Shown one piece after another: positions 35,459 through 44,002 of a stretch of 64,000 nt of DNA. The translations under genes and the position numbers were made by a program. The notes beneath the pieces are model-generated. The model made no database searches. It saw only the letters and a list, made by a program, of their open reading frames with translations, and was not told where the DNA came from. The stretch's first letter is position 1. Each line of letters opens with the position of its first letter. The stretch is from Deltaproteobacteria bacterium (lineage in GTDB: Bacteria; Myxococcota_A; Polyangia; Haliangiales; Haliangiaceae): contig JAHDIH010000005.1 in NCBI GenBank assembly GCA_020630875.1, positions 391,933 through 455,932 of the forward strand, given 5' to 3'.

Positions 35459-36109
35459 ATGAGATGGCTGCTTGTACCCCTTTGGTTGGTTTCGTCATGC
35501 ATGGCCAACAGTAAAGCTGCAGGGCCAGAGCAAGTAATTGAGTCTTATCGAGAGGCACTGGCATCGGGGGCTCATGACAAAGCGTACTCACTCATGTCTA
35601 CCGACTTTCAAGCAACGGTAACGCTAGACCAATTTAAAAAACTCATCGAGCAAAACAAGCAGCTAGTAGACGAAACCCAAGCATTACTAAAACGGCCTAA
35701 AGACGTCACGGTGTCGGCCGAGTACGATTATGGGCTCGGAGATCGACTTAGGTTCGTTCGCAGCGGTGGCGTTTGGAAGTTGGTGTCAAATCCAATTGAC
35801 TATTACGGTGCTGAGACGCCGCGACGGGCACTACGTTCGTTTGTTCGCGCCTTTAAACATCAACGCTGGGACGTCATGCTTGAGTTCGTTCCACGGAGGT
35901 ACAGAGAGCAGACCACGGCAAAGCAGATTGAAACGCAGTTTTCTGGGGTTGGGGCAGAAGATTTAGTAGAAAAGATGAAATTACTTGAAGAAAATCTCAG
36001 TGAGCCGATAATTGAAAACGTGGATACCGCACAAATGTCGTATGGAGATCTGTATCAGGTGGTACTTGTGCGAGAAGTAGGTAAGTGGAAAATCAAAGAC
36101 TTAGACTAA
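35459..36109 (+). CDS. Lipoprotein with duplicated NTF2-like domain
   Basis: A 216-residue lipoprotein (MRWLLVPLWLVSSC, Cys14). Two homologous halves begin PEQVIESYREALASGAHDKAY and PRRALRSFVRAFKHQRWDVML, each with the A-x-x-x-F/Y-x-x-A-x-x-x-x-x-D/W start of NTF2-like (DUF4878-type) folds. The first half ends in VWKLV and the second in KWKIKDL, the usual final strand. It is probably a periplasm-facing binding domain. No function is assigned. Confidence 0.68.
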   Translation: MRWLLVPLWLVSSCMANSKAAGPEQVIESYREALASGAHDKAYSLMSTDFQATVTLDQFKKLIEQNKQLVDETQALLKRPKDVTVSAEYDYGLGDRLRFVRSGGVWKLVSNPIDYYGAETPRRALRSFVRAFKHQRWDVMLEFVPRRYREQTTAKQIETQFSGVGAEDLVEKMKLLEENLSEPIIENVDTAQMSYGDLYQVVLVREVGKWKIKDLD

Positions 36110-36215
36110 AGCCAAAAGTTGGCATGAATATTCTTCACGGATTGCATGTCAAATTGCTGTGGTTAGGTTAAAATAAAGTAATGGGCAGAACGTCCAAAAC
36201 ACAGAAAGGCACATC

Positions 36216-36377
36216 ATGCTAGACCCGTGGATCATAGAAGAAATACGAAAACGAGAAAAGCGCGACAATAGGCCAAGGGTTGAGCCACCTGAGCCCCCAA
36301 TGATTCGCCCCGAGGAAACTCCAGAAGCGACCCCGGCGGACAAGCAGCGACGCGGCGTCACCATCATAGATATCTAG
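36216..36377 (+). CDS. 53-residue conserved-looking small protein
   Basis: A short gene with an AAAGG ribosome binding site seven bases before its ATG and an intrinsic terminator five bases after its stop. The peptide begins MLDPWIIEEIRKREKR, continues with a Pro/Glu-rich middle and ends VTIIDI. The MLDPWIIEEI-basic-Pro start resembles small proteins I recall from other myxobacterial and deltaproteobacterial genomes. It is charged and has no signal peptide. Its own terminator shows a discrete transcription unit. Function unknown. Confidence 0.7.
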   Translation: MLDPWIIEEIRKREKRDNRPRVEPPEPPMIRPEETPEATPADKQRRGVTIIDI

Positions 36378-36382
36378 AAAAC

Positions 36383-36407
36383 GGCCCCTTTTTGGGGCCA
36401 TTTTTTT
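36383..36407 (+). terminator. Intrinsic terminator after the 53-residue protein
   Basis: A 6-base GC stem (GGCCCC / GGGGCC) with a five-T loop is followed by A and seven T. It sits five bases after the stop codon of the small gene. Confidence 0.9.
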
Positions 36408-36458
36408 GGTGAAACAGAACTTGCGTAATCCGAGCGACATTGCTAGTTTGCGCTCGCT

Positions 36459-36533
<75 letters not shown>

Positions 36534-36539
36534 GCTTTT

Positions 36540-36573
36540 AAGCCGCTTCTCTGGAGCGGCTTTCGCTGTTTTT
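36540..36573 (+). terminator. Intrinsic terminator after tRNA-Glu
   Basis: An 8-base stem (AAGCCGCT / AGCGGCTT) with a 7-base loop is followed within seven bases by TTTTT. It starts seven bases after the tRNA CCA. Confidence 0.78.
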
Positions 36574-36588
36574 GGGTACAATTGTGTT

Positions 36589-37158
36589 GTGAAAAGTGCA
36601 GCCGAGGGTTTGAAACTAGCCCGAATGTTTGAGGAGGGAGAGGGGCAGCTTGCTGACCAGGCGCCCGATGTCTACGAACTTGTCATAGAAAAATTTCCCA
36701 ATAGCCGGGAAGCAGAACTTGCCCGGATAGCTTTGGCAGTTCTACGTCCAGGTAGCACTTGCTTGAGTGAATCGGGACTGGCACGCGATTTCAAGGACAG
36801 TCCTGAGCCAATTCGCATTCTAAGCCAAATTATCGAAGGGTTGTATGCAGGCTTAGATGATGACAACGACGAAGGTCGTCGCAAGCTCAAATTTTACTAT
36901 GAGCGACTAGCGACAATTACGGATCAGTCAGCGCGGAGCGATGTACTTGCCGCCACCTATCGCTGCCGAAGCTGCAATAATCTTCATTGCATGATGCACC
37001 GCTATCAACTGTCGGGGATGGCAGGCATGAGCCGTGAGAATGTCGGCGCAATGCTCGCTGTAATTTGCGACTACTGCGGCGACACCAAACACGTGCACGA
37101 AGCTACTATCAATAGACGAGATATAGGGCTGATTGTACGAATGTTTTGGGATTACTAG
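36589..37158 (+). CDS. Zinc-ribbon-like cytoplasmic protein, unknown function
   Basis: A 189-residue protein with no signal peptide. The first 115 residues are acidic and helical with a TPR-like opening (YELVIEKFPNSREAELARIAL). The last 65 carry two Cys pairs, CRSC (126/129) and CDYC (160/163), with nearby Cys134 and His137/168/170, consistent with a zinc ribbon. The GTG start lies seven bases after a TACAAT -10-like box (36577-36582), so the message could be leaderless; no ribosome binding site is visible. No family is recognised. Confidence 0.65.
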   Translation: MKSAAEGLKLARMFEEGEGQLADQAPDVYELVIEKFPNSREAELARIALAVLRPGSTCLSESGLARDFKDSPEPIRILSQIIEGLYAGLDDDNDEGRRKLKFYYERLATITDQSARSDVLAATYRCRSCNNLHCMMHRYQLSGMAGMSRENVGAMLAVICDYCGDTKHVHEATINRRDIGLIVRMFWDY

Positions 37159-37193
37159 TAGATGTGGGGCATGGGTTGGAATCTTTCTAATTC

Positions 37194-38213
37194 TCAATCG
37201 TTGGGTGTGATTGGTCCAGCCACTACTTTGCCGTTCAGGCTGGTGATTTCCATCATGAAGCGGCTGACTTCTTTATCGCAATATAAGTCGAAATGAGACT
37301 GAATCAGCATGCTCTTGTCGCTAATTCGTATGACCTCGTAGTGACCGCGAAATGTTTTAGGGAAAACCACGCCGAGGGCCTCCCAGGCTTCCCAGTCGGC
37401 ACGCATCGGAGTGCTGTGGTATGTTTCGTATTGCTGCCTCCACTTAACACGGTCGCAGCTAATCCACGACGGAGTTAAGGAGATGGACTTTGGCATTTTT
37501 CCATTTTTTAGGTAGTGGTCGATAACCGCGGTGGCGACATTAGACATTACTATCTCAGCCTCGCTTACTTTCGCTGGAGTTACGTTTTTTTTCTTACTCA
37601 TTACTCCCGTCGCGACTGTGTTTTCTTGGACTATTGATATTGTAGAACTCCTAGAAGTGATTTTGCCATCGCATTTTTCGTCAATGTACATTGTGAAGGT
37701 GCCACTGTTTTCGCTTGTCTTGATGTATTCTATAGACTGGTGCAATGGCCATTCGGAAAGTCCCAACTTGGACCATGATTCAAAATCTTGTGCTTCTTGG
37801 ATCCATCCTCCATCGCAGGTAATTTTGTTTGGGGTTCTTGCGATGGACTCAGGGAGCGTCTTGCCTTCGTTCACGGAGCTCTGTAGTCCTTCTTTAAATG
37901 TGGTGAGAATATCTGTGAAGTTGCTATCGATATCCTTGGTCGATGTAGGTTTATCGATAGTTTTCACCAGTAATTCGGCCAGTTTAATATGGGGGCAAGA
38001 TGTCATCGTCTCACAGCTCGCTTCTTTAGAGCATTGTAAGTAAATATCTTGAATTGCTTCGCTTTGCGACAACCAGGCCTTCTTTGACTCAGAACGAGAC
38101 GGTAGTTTGACTGATGTGCCTTCCTCGCTGGCACACATTTTCATTTTTTCGTACACTATCTCAAAGTCGCTTTTGCACGAGACAATCAATAGTAAAACAA
38201 TGGCATAGCGCAT
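37194..38213 (-). CDS. Lipoprotein with two related C-terminal domains, unknown function
   Basis: A 339-residue lipoprotein (MRYAIVLLLIVSC, Cys13). The first 100 residues are Cys rich (CSKEASCETMTSC). Two later segments look duplicated: TPNKITCDGGW...FESWSKLGLSEWPLHQSIEY...DEKCDGK and TPSWISCDRVKW...WEAWEALGVVFPKTFRGHYEV...DLYCDKE. Each has C-x-W, W-x-x-L-G and a final C-D pair that could form a disulfide. This pattern recalls pilin-like globular domains with a C-terminal disulfide, but without the pilin helix it is only a resemblance. Base composition is A/T richer than its neighbours. Confidence 0.7.
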   Translation of the reverse strand: MRYAIVLLLIVSCKSDFEIVYEKMKMCASEEGTSVKLPSRSESKKAWLSQSEAIQDIYLQCSKEASCETMTSCPHIKLAELLVKTIDKPTSTKDIDSNFTDILTTFKEGLQSSVNEGKTLPESIARTPNKITCDGGWIQEAQDFESWSKLGLSEWPLHQSIEYIKTSENSGTFTMYIDEKCDGKITSRSSTISIVQENTVATGVMSKKKNVTPAKVSEAEIVMSNVATAVIDHYLKNGKMPKSISLTPSWISCDRVKWRQQYETYHSTPMRADWEAWEALGVVFPKTFRGHYEVIRISDKSMLIQSHFDLYCDKEVSRFMMEITSLNGKVVAGPITPND

Positions 38214-38398
38214 GATGTAACCCTACCACGAGTTATCAGTTCTCGAACGCAGTTCGGCTCCAATAAGACAACGAGGGGCAACGCAAGAGTACCTCCGCAA
38301 TCGCCGCGGATTCGGGAGCAACCTCATGAATTTCCGCTTCTTTTTTTCGTTCAATCCTTAAGACTAAAAAGCAAGTGCTAAACTTTCTACTTACGCAG

Positions 38399-39073
38399 TT
38401 ACGGGCATTCGGTGGTGATGACACGCTCGATGTCTTCGCCGTAGTAAAACTTGAGAATTTCTCGGTACGATACGCCTGCTTCCGACAAGCAATCTGCACC
38501 ATTTTGCGACATGCATCCGCGGTTGGCGTAGTTGTTGGGGTCGATGAATCCCAATGAGGTTTGCGTAAGCTCGTCCCCACTGACGCCTTCGTTGTAGGTG
38601 ACGAATCGTTCGGTATCAAAATCTTCGTCGGTTCCCCCTAGGCAGGCTGGTGGCGCTTGCCGGGCACCTGCGACGTAGAAGGCAGCAACGCGAGTGTTCT
38701 GATACATTAGTATTTCACCTGTCGTGGCAGCGACGGCATCGTAATGTTTCTGCTCCGGTGGGTTGTTGCAGGTGTACACTTGATTGGCTTGGCCATCTTT
38801 TATCTCACCGTTCTGTTCGATGGTGTAGTAGAGGTACGCTCGAGTGGCGACCGCTTGTGCTTTAAGAGCCTCCTTGTCGGCGTTGCCGTTTTCGCACGCC
38901 ACCACCGCAGGTAAGTAGTCCGCTTCCATGGCAACATCTCCGATTCCTTCGACGTTGGCCACGCAACTTTCCATCGAAACGCCACCGTCGGTTTGACCTG
39001 CGTCGGGGCCGGTACCGAAAGGCGCCGATCCAGGACATCCGGTCAATAAGACCAAAGCAAATAAGGCTCGCAC
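38399..39073 (-). CDS. SpoIID/LytB-domain lipoprotein
   Basis: A 224-residue lipoprotein (MRALFALVLLTGC, Cys13) with the SpoIID core: MEADYLPAVVACE, then EALKAQAVATRAYLYY, and the late block GYxQ-like region replaced by VAAFYVAGARQAPPACLGG. SpoIID proteins are lytic transglycosylases acting on denuded glycan strands. The domain here is short and the repeat of Cys suggests disulfides. It is a single gene; the 185 bases downstream (38214-38398) hold only A/T-rich sequence with no gene. Confidence 0.78.
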   Translation of the reverse strand: MRALFALVLLTGCPGSAPFGTGPDAGQTDGGVSMESCVANVEGIGDVAMEADYLPAVVACENGNADKEALKAQAVATRAYLYYTIEQNGEIKDGQANQVYTCNNPPEQKHYDAVAATTGEILMYQNTRVAAFYVAGARQAPPACLGGTDEDFDTERFVTYNEGVSGDELTQTSLGFIDPNNYANRGCMSQNGADCLSEAGVSYREILKFYYGEDIERVITTECP

Positions 39074-39159
39074 GTCGTAATCGTAACTTCTGCTCCAGCG
39101 TGGTGCAATAGCTCTGGTGAATCCTTGCGAAGGCGCTTGCCGCCGGCCACTATGGGCCT

Positions 39160-39861
39160 ATGGTAGACCTTAGCCCGGATAAAATTGTCATGATTGTACA
39201 AATGCTTGTCACGTTGATTCTTAGCGTTTGCGTACATGAATTTGGTCACGCATGGGTTGCTGCCAAGCTTGGCGATAAAACACCAGTGCTGCAAGGTAGA
39301 GTAACTTTGAACCCTCTGGCGCATGCCGATCCCGTGGGAACGGTTGCGTTTCCTTTGATAGGCGCATTATTTGGTGGGGCTGGTTTTGGTTGGGGAAAGC
39401 CTGTCATGGTTCATCCTCCATCGTTCACGAAGCGTTTTACCATGCGCACGGGGCATATGTTTGTGGCGCTGGCAGGCCCCGCAATGAATCTTATCTTCGC
39501 AGCCTTTCTTATCGCACTTGCCTTTGCACTTGCTCAGGCCGGAGTTATTGAACCTGAAATAATGAGTCAGGCAGCAGGGCGGGGCGTCTATTTCGACAGA
39601 ACGTACCCCATCGAAACCGCACTCGTTTTTGGTATTTACCTAAATTTCATCCTAATGATTTTCAATCTCATACCAGCGCATCCTCTTGATGGCGGCGCCG
39701 TGTTGGAAGGGCTTTTGCCCGCTAAGGCGGTTCCGAAGTATCGTGAGCTTTCGGTTTACGGTCCGTTTGTCTTGATGGCCTTTATCTTTATCGAGCCGCT
39801 TCGCGTCGTTATTGGTTGGCCTGCTGAGCAACTGATGACCTTGGTCTCCATGATGTTTTAA
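39160..39861 (+). CDS. M50-family site-2-type membrane metalloprotease
   Basis: A 233-residue polytopic membrane protein. The zinc motif HEFGH is at 26-30 and the second motif reads IPAHPLDGG near residue 180, in the position of N-P-x-P-x-D-G. It belongs to the small YwhC-like site-2 protease group that often precedes scpA in bacterial genomes, as here. Substrates of this group are unknown. Confidence 0.92.
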   Translation: MVDLSPDKIVMIVQMLVTLILSVCVHEFGHAWVAAKLGDKTPVLQGRVTLNPLAHADPVGTVAFPLIGALFGGAGFGWGKPVMVHPPSFTKRFTMRTGHMFVALAGPAMNLIFAAFLIALAFALAQAGVIEPEIMSQAAGRGVYFDRTYPIETALVFGIYLNFILMIFNLIPAHPLDGGAVLEGLLPAKAVPKYRELSVYGPFVLMAFIFIEPLRVVIGWPAEQLMTLVSMMF

Positions 39862-39948
39862 TAATTTCAGTGCCTTATGCCTGCTGTTCGATCTCTCATA
39901 GGGGGATCGTATGGTGCCATCGATTTCTACTTACGATCGGTCGCAAAG

Positions 39949-40800
39949 ATGTTAACACCAGCAGTGAATATGGATTACCGCGTTAATTTGGAGGTATTCG
40001 AAGGTCCCCTCGACCTTTTGCTCCATCTTGTGCGCAAACACGAGCTGGACATTTTGGACATTCCCATTTCGTTCGTCACGACTAAGTACAACGAGTATTT
40101 GGATGTCATGACGGAACTAAATATCGACGTAGCTGGTGAATATTTGGTGATGGCTGCAACGCTCGCGCAGATCAAGTCACGAGAGCTTTTACCTAGAGAG
40201 CAAAATCTCATCGAGGATGAGGAGTTAGAAGAGGAACTGGGAGACCCACGAGGAGAGCTCATCCGCCGTCTGCTTGCGTATCAGAAATACAAAGACGCTG
40301 CGGTGTCTCTTGGCAATCGACCGGTGGTAGGACGTAACGTTTGGTCTCGTGGCACCTCGCAGGAAGACGCGTTGTCGGATGTGGTGAACCAACAAGCGCA
40401 GGCCGCACTTGCTGAGGTTCCTGTGGATAAGCTTCTGATGGCACTAAAGCGCGTGTTTGAAAGGGCGCGCATTTCGCTTGTTCATCAGGTAAGCGTAGAG
40501 AAGCTGAGTGTCTCAGAACGAATCAATCAGCTTGTCGATAAACTAGGCAATCAAGATCGCATCACCTTTTTTTCGTGTTTCAAAAACATTCTCGATAAAG
40601 AGGCGGTATCTGCGCAAGAAGTAAAACAAGAAGCAATTGTGACGTTTTTGGCGGTGCTTGAGATGTGCCGTTTGCAATTGGTTCGAGTAACGCAACAAGA
40701 AAACTCTGATGAACTTTGGATAATACGAAAGTCCAGTTCTATCGAAGAAGAAGCATCCTACAAAGTAGCGAAGGCAAGTAGTTATGAATACGACAGTTGA
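39949..40800 (+). CDS. scpA: Segregation and condensation protein ScpA
   Basis: A kleisin subunit of the SMC-ScpAB condensin that organises and segregates the chromosome. The N-terminal SMC-binding segment [31 protein letters not shown] is nearly invariant in the family (given here only as a landmark at about residues 10-40), and IKSRELLP follows. The start is uncertain: ATG 39949 gives 283 residues, ATG 39970 gives 276 and ATG 39877 gives 307; none has a strong ribosome binding site. It overlaps scpB by 17 bases. Confidence 0.93.
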   Translation: MLTPAVNMDYRVNLEVFEGPLDLLLHLVRKHELDILDIPISFVTTKYNEYLDVMTELNIDVAGEYLVMAATLAQIKSRELLPREQNLIEDEELEEELGDPRGELIRRLLAYQKYKDAAVSLGNRPVVGRNVWSRGTSQEDALSDVVNQQAQAALAEVPVDKLLMALKRVFERARISLVHQVSVEKLSVSERINQLVDKLGNQDRITFFSCFKNILDKEAVSAQEVKQEAIVTFLAVLEMCRLQLVRVTQQENSDELWIIRKSSSIEEEASYKVAKASSYEYDS

Positions 40801-41602
40801 AGAAGTAGAGCCCGAAGACGGCGCCAATTTAAGCCAGATCATTGAAAGTCTCATCTTTGCGGCAGATAAACCGCTTACGATAAAAGACATTGCTCGATTG
40901 GCTCGAACCAACGATGCAAAAGAAGTTAAGAAATCGGTGGCAAAGTTGGTCGCTGATTATGAAACGCGGGGCATTGTGCTTGATGCAGTAGCTGGTGGTT
41001 ATCAGTTTAGGACTAACCCCGTAACATCCGGCTGGGTTCAGGATTTGATAGCGGGTAAACCCGTGAGGTTGTCTCGCGCGCAACTCGAGACGCTTGCCAT
41101 TTGTGCGTATCGGCAACCTGTTACCAAGCCGGAGATCGATGAGATACGTGGCGTAGACTCTGGCGGTACGGTGCGCGTACTGGTGGAGCGAGGTCTGGTA
41201 CGAGTACTGGGCAGGAAAGAAGAGGTTGGTCGACCAATGCTCTACGGCACCACAAAATTCTTCTTGGAGTTCTTCAAGCTGAACGATTTGGAAGAATTGC
41301 CGACTTTAAGGGAGTTCCGAGAGCTTTCCAGTGAAAGTATGGACATGGTTCGTAAGCTAGGTTTCGAAGAACCGCGTGATGACAACTACACACGGATTGA
41401 AGACGAGCCCGAAGAGGGGAGCGAAGAAGCGCTGGCACTAGAAGCCGCAGCGGCCAAGAAGGCGGATGCTGGGGTAGAGGTTGGCGGTGAGCCCGAAGAA
41501 CAGCCCGAGCAGCAGGACGTTGCGCCTGAACGTGAGGCGTCTGAGGCACAGGAAGTTGAGCCTGAAGATGAAGTGGCTCAAGAACAAGATACGGCTGAGT
41601 AA
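40784..41602 (+). CDS. scpB: Segregation and condensation protein ScpB
   Basis: A 272-residue winged-helix partner of ScpA. Core blocks are [44 protein letters not shown] and [16 protein letters not shown]. The last 65 residues form a strongly acidic Glu/Ala/Gln tail not found in short ScpB proteins and probably disordered. A bidirectional terminator follows 21 bases after the stop. Confidence 0.94.
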   Translation: MNTTVEEVEPEDGANLSQIIESLIFAADKPLTIKDIARLARTNDAKEVKKSVAKLVADYETRGIVLDAVAGGYQFRTNPVTSGWVQDLIAGKPVRLSRAQLETLAICAYRQPVTKPEIDEIRGVDSGGTVRVLVERGLVRVLGRKEEVGRPMLYGTTKFFLEFFKLNDLEELPTLREFRELSSESMDMVRKLGFEEPRDDNYTRIEDEPEEGSEEALALEAAAAKKADAGVEVGGEPEEQPEQQDVAPEREASEAQEVEPEDEVAQEQDTAE

Positions 41603-41623
41603 GAATTTTTGATGGCTTCAACG

Positions 41624-41660
41624 AAAAAAGGCCAAGGCGATTAAGCCTTGGCCTTTTTTT
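41624..41660. terminator. Bidirectional terminator between scpB and the barrel gene
   Basis: A GGCCAAGGC / GCCTTGGCC stem with a 6-base loop is flanked by six A on the left and seven T on the right, so it can end transcription from both convergent genes. Confidence 0.92.
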
Positions 41661-41672
41661 GGCAATTAGTTG

Positions 41673-42995
41673 TTACTGAGGAGTCGCTGCTTTCTCAGCT
41701 TCCGCTTTGGCTTTTTCATGCTCGGCTTTGGCTTCCGCTTTGGCTTTTTCATGTTGCTCTGCGGCAGCGGCGTTGGCTTGATCCGCCTCTACTTTTGCTG
41801 CATTGTTTTGTACTTCAATTTCTTCTCGCTGCTCTTTGACTCGTTTGAGTTCAGACTCATCGTACTCACGATCCGCATCCCAGTAGTAACGCATTCGGAA
41901 AATGAGGCTTGTCAGACCGAGATCTTGCGCCTTTATACTTTGACGTTGCAGCTCAAGGCCGAAGAAGAAGTTTTGACCGACGGTGACGTTCCCAGCCACG
42001 CCGTACTTATGGACGTATTGTGTCTCATCTTGAAAGCTAGAATCAATCTTGTACGTCCCAAGTACTCCTACCGGTCCTAGATCAAGGCTAACCCCGACTC
42101 CCGCATCGAAGTATACAGCTTCCACCTCTGTGGCGTATCCCGCTCCAAGATCCGCGTAGGCACCGAGGATTCCAGAACCCCAAGCAATTTGCCCGGAAAG
42201 TCCATAGGCTTTCTCTGTGATCCCTTTAAGCATACCGGTGGTTTGGATGTATCCATCCGCTGAAAATGCTGCGCGAACCGATGGGGTTAGATCGAATCCG
42301 TATTTAGCGTTGAGCCAGTGACCAAAATTGGTGGAAAGTCCAAGCCCCGAGCTGTTGTTAAATACTGTTTCGCCTCCATAGGTTGTCGCAACACTGAACC
42401 CCTTCATGAGATGCAGCTGACCGCTGAGGCGTTGTTGCATTCCGCCGACGGTAACGTCACTGCCACCTTGTTCTACGGAACCTCGACCAGTTCCCATTTC
42501 AAGGGCGAAGTAGGTAGGGTTGAACGGATCGTTTACCAAGTCACTTGAGTTAAAGGTGTGTCCGTTGAGCGTACGTGAATTTTGATTTCTCATCGCGGTA
42601 GGCAGCGCTTTAACGTTTGCCTTTACCTTGTCCGGCTCATCTGGCATGTCCGGCTCTGGAACTTCTTCTTTGGGGGGGCTTTTCGGTTCTTCTTCAACTT
42701 TAGGCTCTGTAGGCTCGGAAGACTTTTCCTTTGGCGGTTCCTCTGTGGTGGTCGCTGCCGGCGTGGTCGCGGCGGGAGCAGGAATTTTAGTTTGTTTCCC
42801 ATCAGGTGTCGTGATGATTTTGCTGCCGTCACGAAGAACCTCTGTTTTGGTTCCGTCTGGTGCAATGGCAATCGAGCTGCCGTCTGGATAGGACGTCGTC
42901 ATCGTACCGTCAGGTGCAGTAGTGGTTACCGGTCCGCCTTGGGCGATGGCTGCAGTAGTGCAAAAAATCGTTAATATAAATAAAATTCTTTTCAT
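41673..42995 (-). CDS. Outer-membrane protein with PDG repeats, beta-rich body and coiled-coil tail
   Basis: A 440-residue exported protein with a Sec signal (MKRILFILTIFCTTAAIAQ) and an AGGGA ribosome binding site. Residues 20-72 contain five short repeats centred on P/R-D-G (APDGTM, YPDGSS, APDGTK, LRDGSK, TPDGKQ). A Pro/Glu/Lys linker covers about 72-125. Residues about 150-375 alternate hydrophobic and polar strands with many Gly and Tyr (LGAYADLGAGY, FFFGLELQR), suggesting an outer-membrane barrel. The last 65 residues form a charged coiled coil with 11-residue repeats. The barrel is therefore not C-terminal, which is unusual. Function unknown. Confidence 0.72.
   Translation of the reverse strand: MKRILFILTIFCTTAAIAQGGPVTTTAPDGTMTTSYPDGSSIAIAPDGTKTEVLRDGSKIITTPDGKQTKIPAPAATTPAATTTEEPPKEKSSEPTEPKVEEEPKSPPKEEVPEPDMPDEPDKVKANVKALPTAMRNQNSRTLNGHTFNSSDLVNDPFNPTYFALEMGTGRGSVEQGGSDVTVGGMQQRLSGQLHLMKGFSVATTYGGETVFNNSSGLGLSTNFGHWLNAKYGFDLTPSVRAAFSADGYIQTTGMLKGITEKAYGLSGQIAWGSGILGAYADLGAGYATEVEAVYFDAGVGVSLDLGPVGVLGTYKIDSSFQDETQYVHKYGVAGNVTVGQNFFFGLELQRQSIKAQDLGLTSLIFRMRYYWDADREYDESELKRVKEQREEIEVQNNAAKVEADQANAAAAEQHEKAKAEAKAEHEKAKAEAEKAATPQ
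41698..41753. repeat. 33-base-period direct repeat coding for the coiled-coil tail
   Basis: A 23-base unit starting GCTTCCGCTTTGG and ending TTTTTCATG occurs at 41698-41720 and again identically at 41731-41753. It encodes the repeated 11-residue E-H-E-K-A-K-A-E-A block of the barrel protein tail. Confidence 0.85.
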
Positions 42996-43082
42996 TATTT
43001 TCCCTCGTCAGTAGTAGGCCAGGGGTGCAGACGCAGTTTCAAGTCAACGCGGCAATAAATCGCTGGATATCCTCTTGGAGCA

Positions 43083-43961
43083 GTGATATTGGCAAATGTG
43101 TCCGATCTACCATCCCAGTCCGTTCGTCTGCAGAAACTAATTGCTCAAGCGGGAATCTGTTCTCGCAGGAAAGCAGAGGAGCTTATTGTGGCCGGTAAAG
43201 TGAAGGTAAACGGTCAAACGGTGACCGTGCTGGGAACAAAAGTCGATCCGGACGCCGATCGCGTCACGTGCGAGGGCCAAGCGGTGTACGCCCAGGCGCT
43301 TCACTATATCTTGTTAAATAAGCCGAAGGGGTGTTTAAGCGCGGTTAGTGATCCCGAAGGACGTCCGACTGTAATGGAATATTTGGTCGGAGTTCCGGTG
43401 CGCGTCAATCCTGTGGGGCGCCTGGATTTCAACAGTGAGGGCGTACTGCTTTTCACTAACGACGGGGAACTGTCCATGAGGCTGCAGTCCCCTGACTACC
43501 ACGTGGAAAAGACCTATCACGTGAAAGTCAGAGGTACGTTAACCGAAGGACAGATCCGACAAATGCGCACCGGAGTGGTGCTTGACGACGGTTACAAAAC
43601 ACGGCCCGCACAGGTGGACCGTCTTAAAAATGAAAGTAAGCACGATTGGCTTGTGATCACGCTAACCGAGGGGAAGCGTAGACAAATTCACCGGATGGTA
43701 GAAGCACTAGGTCAATCGGTTCAAAAAATTCAGCGCGTCGGCTACGGAGGCATCTCGTTTTATGGGCTTCGCGTGGGGGATGCGCGAGAGCTCAGGCAGC
43801 AAGAAGTCGATATGCTGCGTAAGGCGGTGGGGCTGGCGGCGAACAGTCAGGCGAAGTCTCGCGGTAAGTGGAAGGTCGCTCGGGAAGATACGGAGCTAAA
43901 TCGTCGACGTTTAAAGAAATCTCGCGAAGAAAAGAAAGAAAACGAAACTTCGCAGGGGTAG
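43083..43961 (+). CDS. rluB: Ribosomal large-subunit pseudouridine synthase, RluB/RsuA family
   Basis: A 292-residue enzyme with an N-terminal S4 RNA-binding domain ([22 protein letters not shown]) and a catalytic domain with Asp115 in [18 protein letters not shown]. It probably modifies 23S rRNA near position 2605 (RluB) given its gene order after scpAB, a common arrangement. GTG 43083 sits only two bases after GGAG, whereas TTG 43089 has ideal spacing, so the start may be two codons later. The C-terminus is a basic tail. Confidence 0.9.
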   Translation: MILANVSDLPSQSVRLQKLIAQAGICSRRKAEELIVAGKVKVNGQTVTVLGTKVDPDADRVTCEGQAVYAQALHYILLNKPKGCLSAVSDPEGRPTVMEYLVGVPVRVNPVGRLDFNSEGVLLFTNDGELSMRLQSPDYHVEKTYHVKVRGTLTEGQIRQMRTGVVLDDGYKTRPAQVDRLKNESKHDWLVITLTEGKRRQIHRMVEALGQSVQKIQRVGYGGISFYGLRVGDARELRQQEVDMLRKAVGLAANSQAKSRGKWKVAREDTELNRRRLKKSREEKKENETSQG

Positions 43962-44002
43962 CGGGCGTGCGCCAGGGGGAATCCAGTGCATAATGGTGCC
44001 AT

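Noticed and set aside
43081..43100. A single firm start codon for rluB
   Set aside because: GTG 43083 and TTG 43089 are both plausible with the same GGAG; the sequence does not decide between them.
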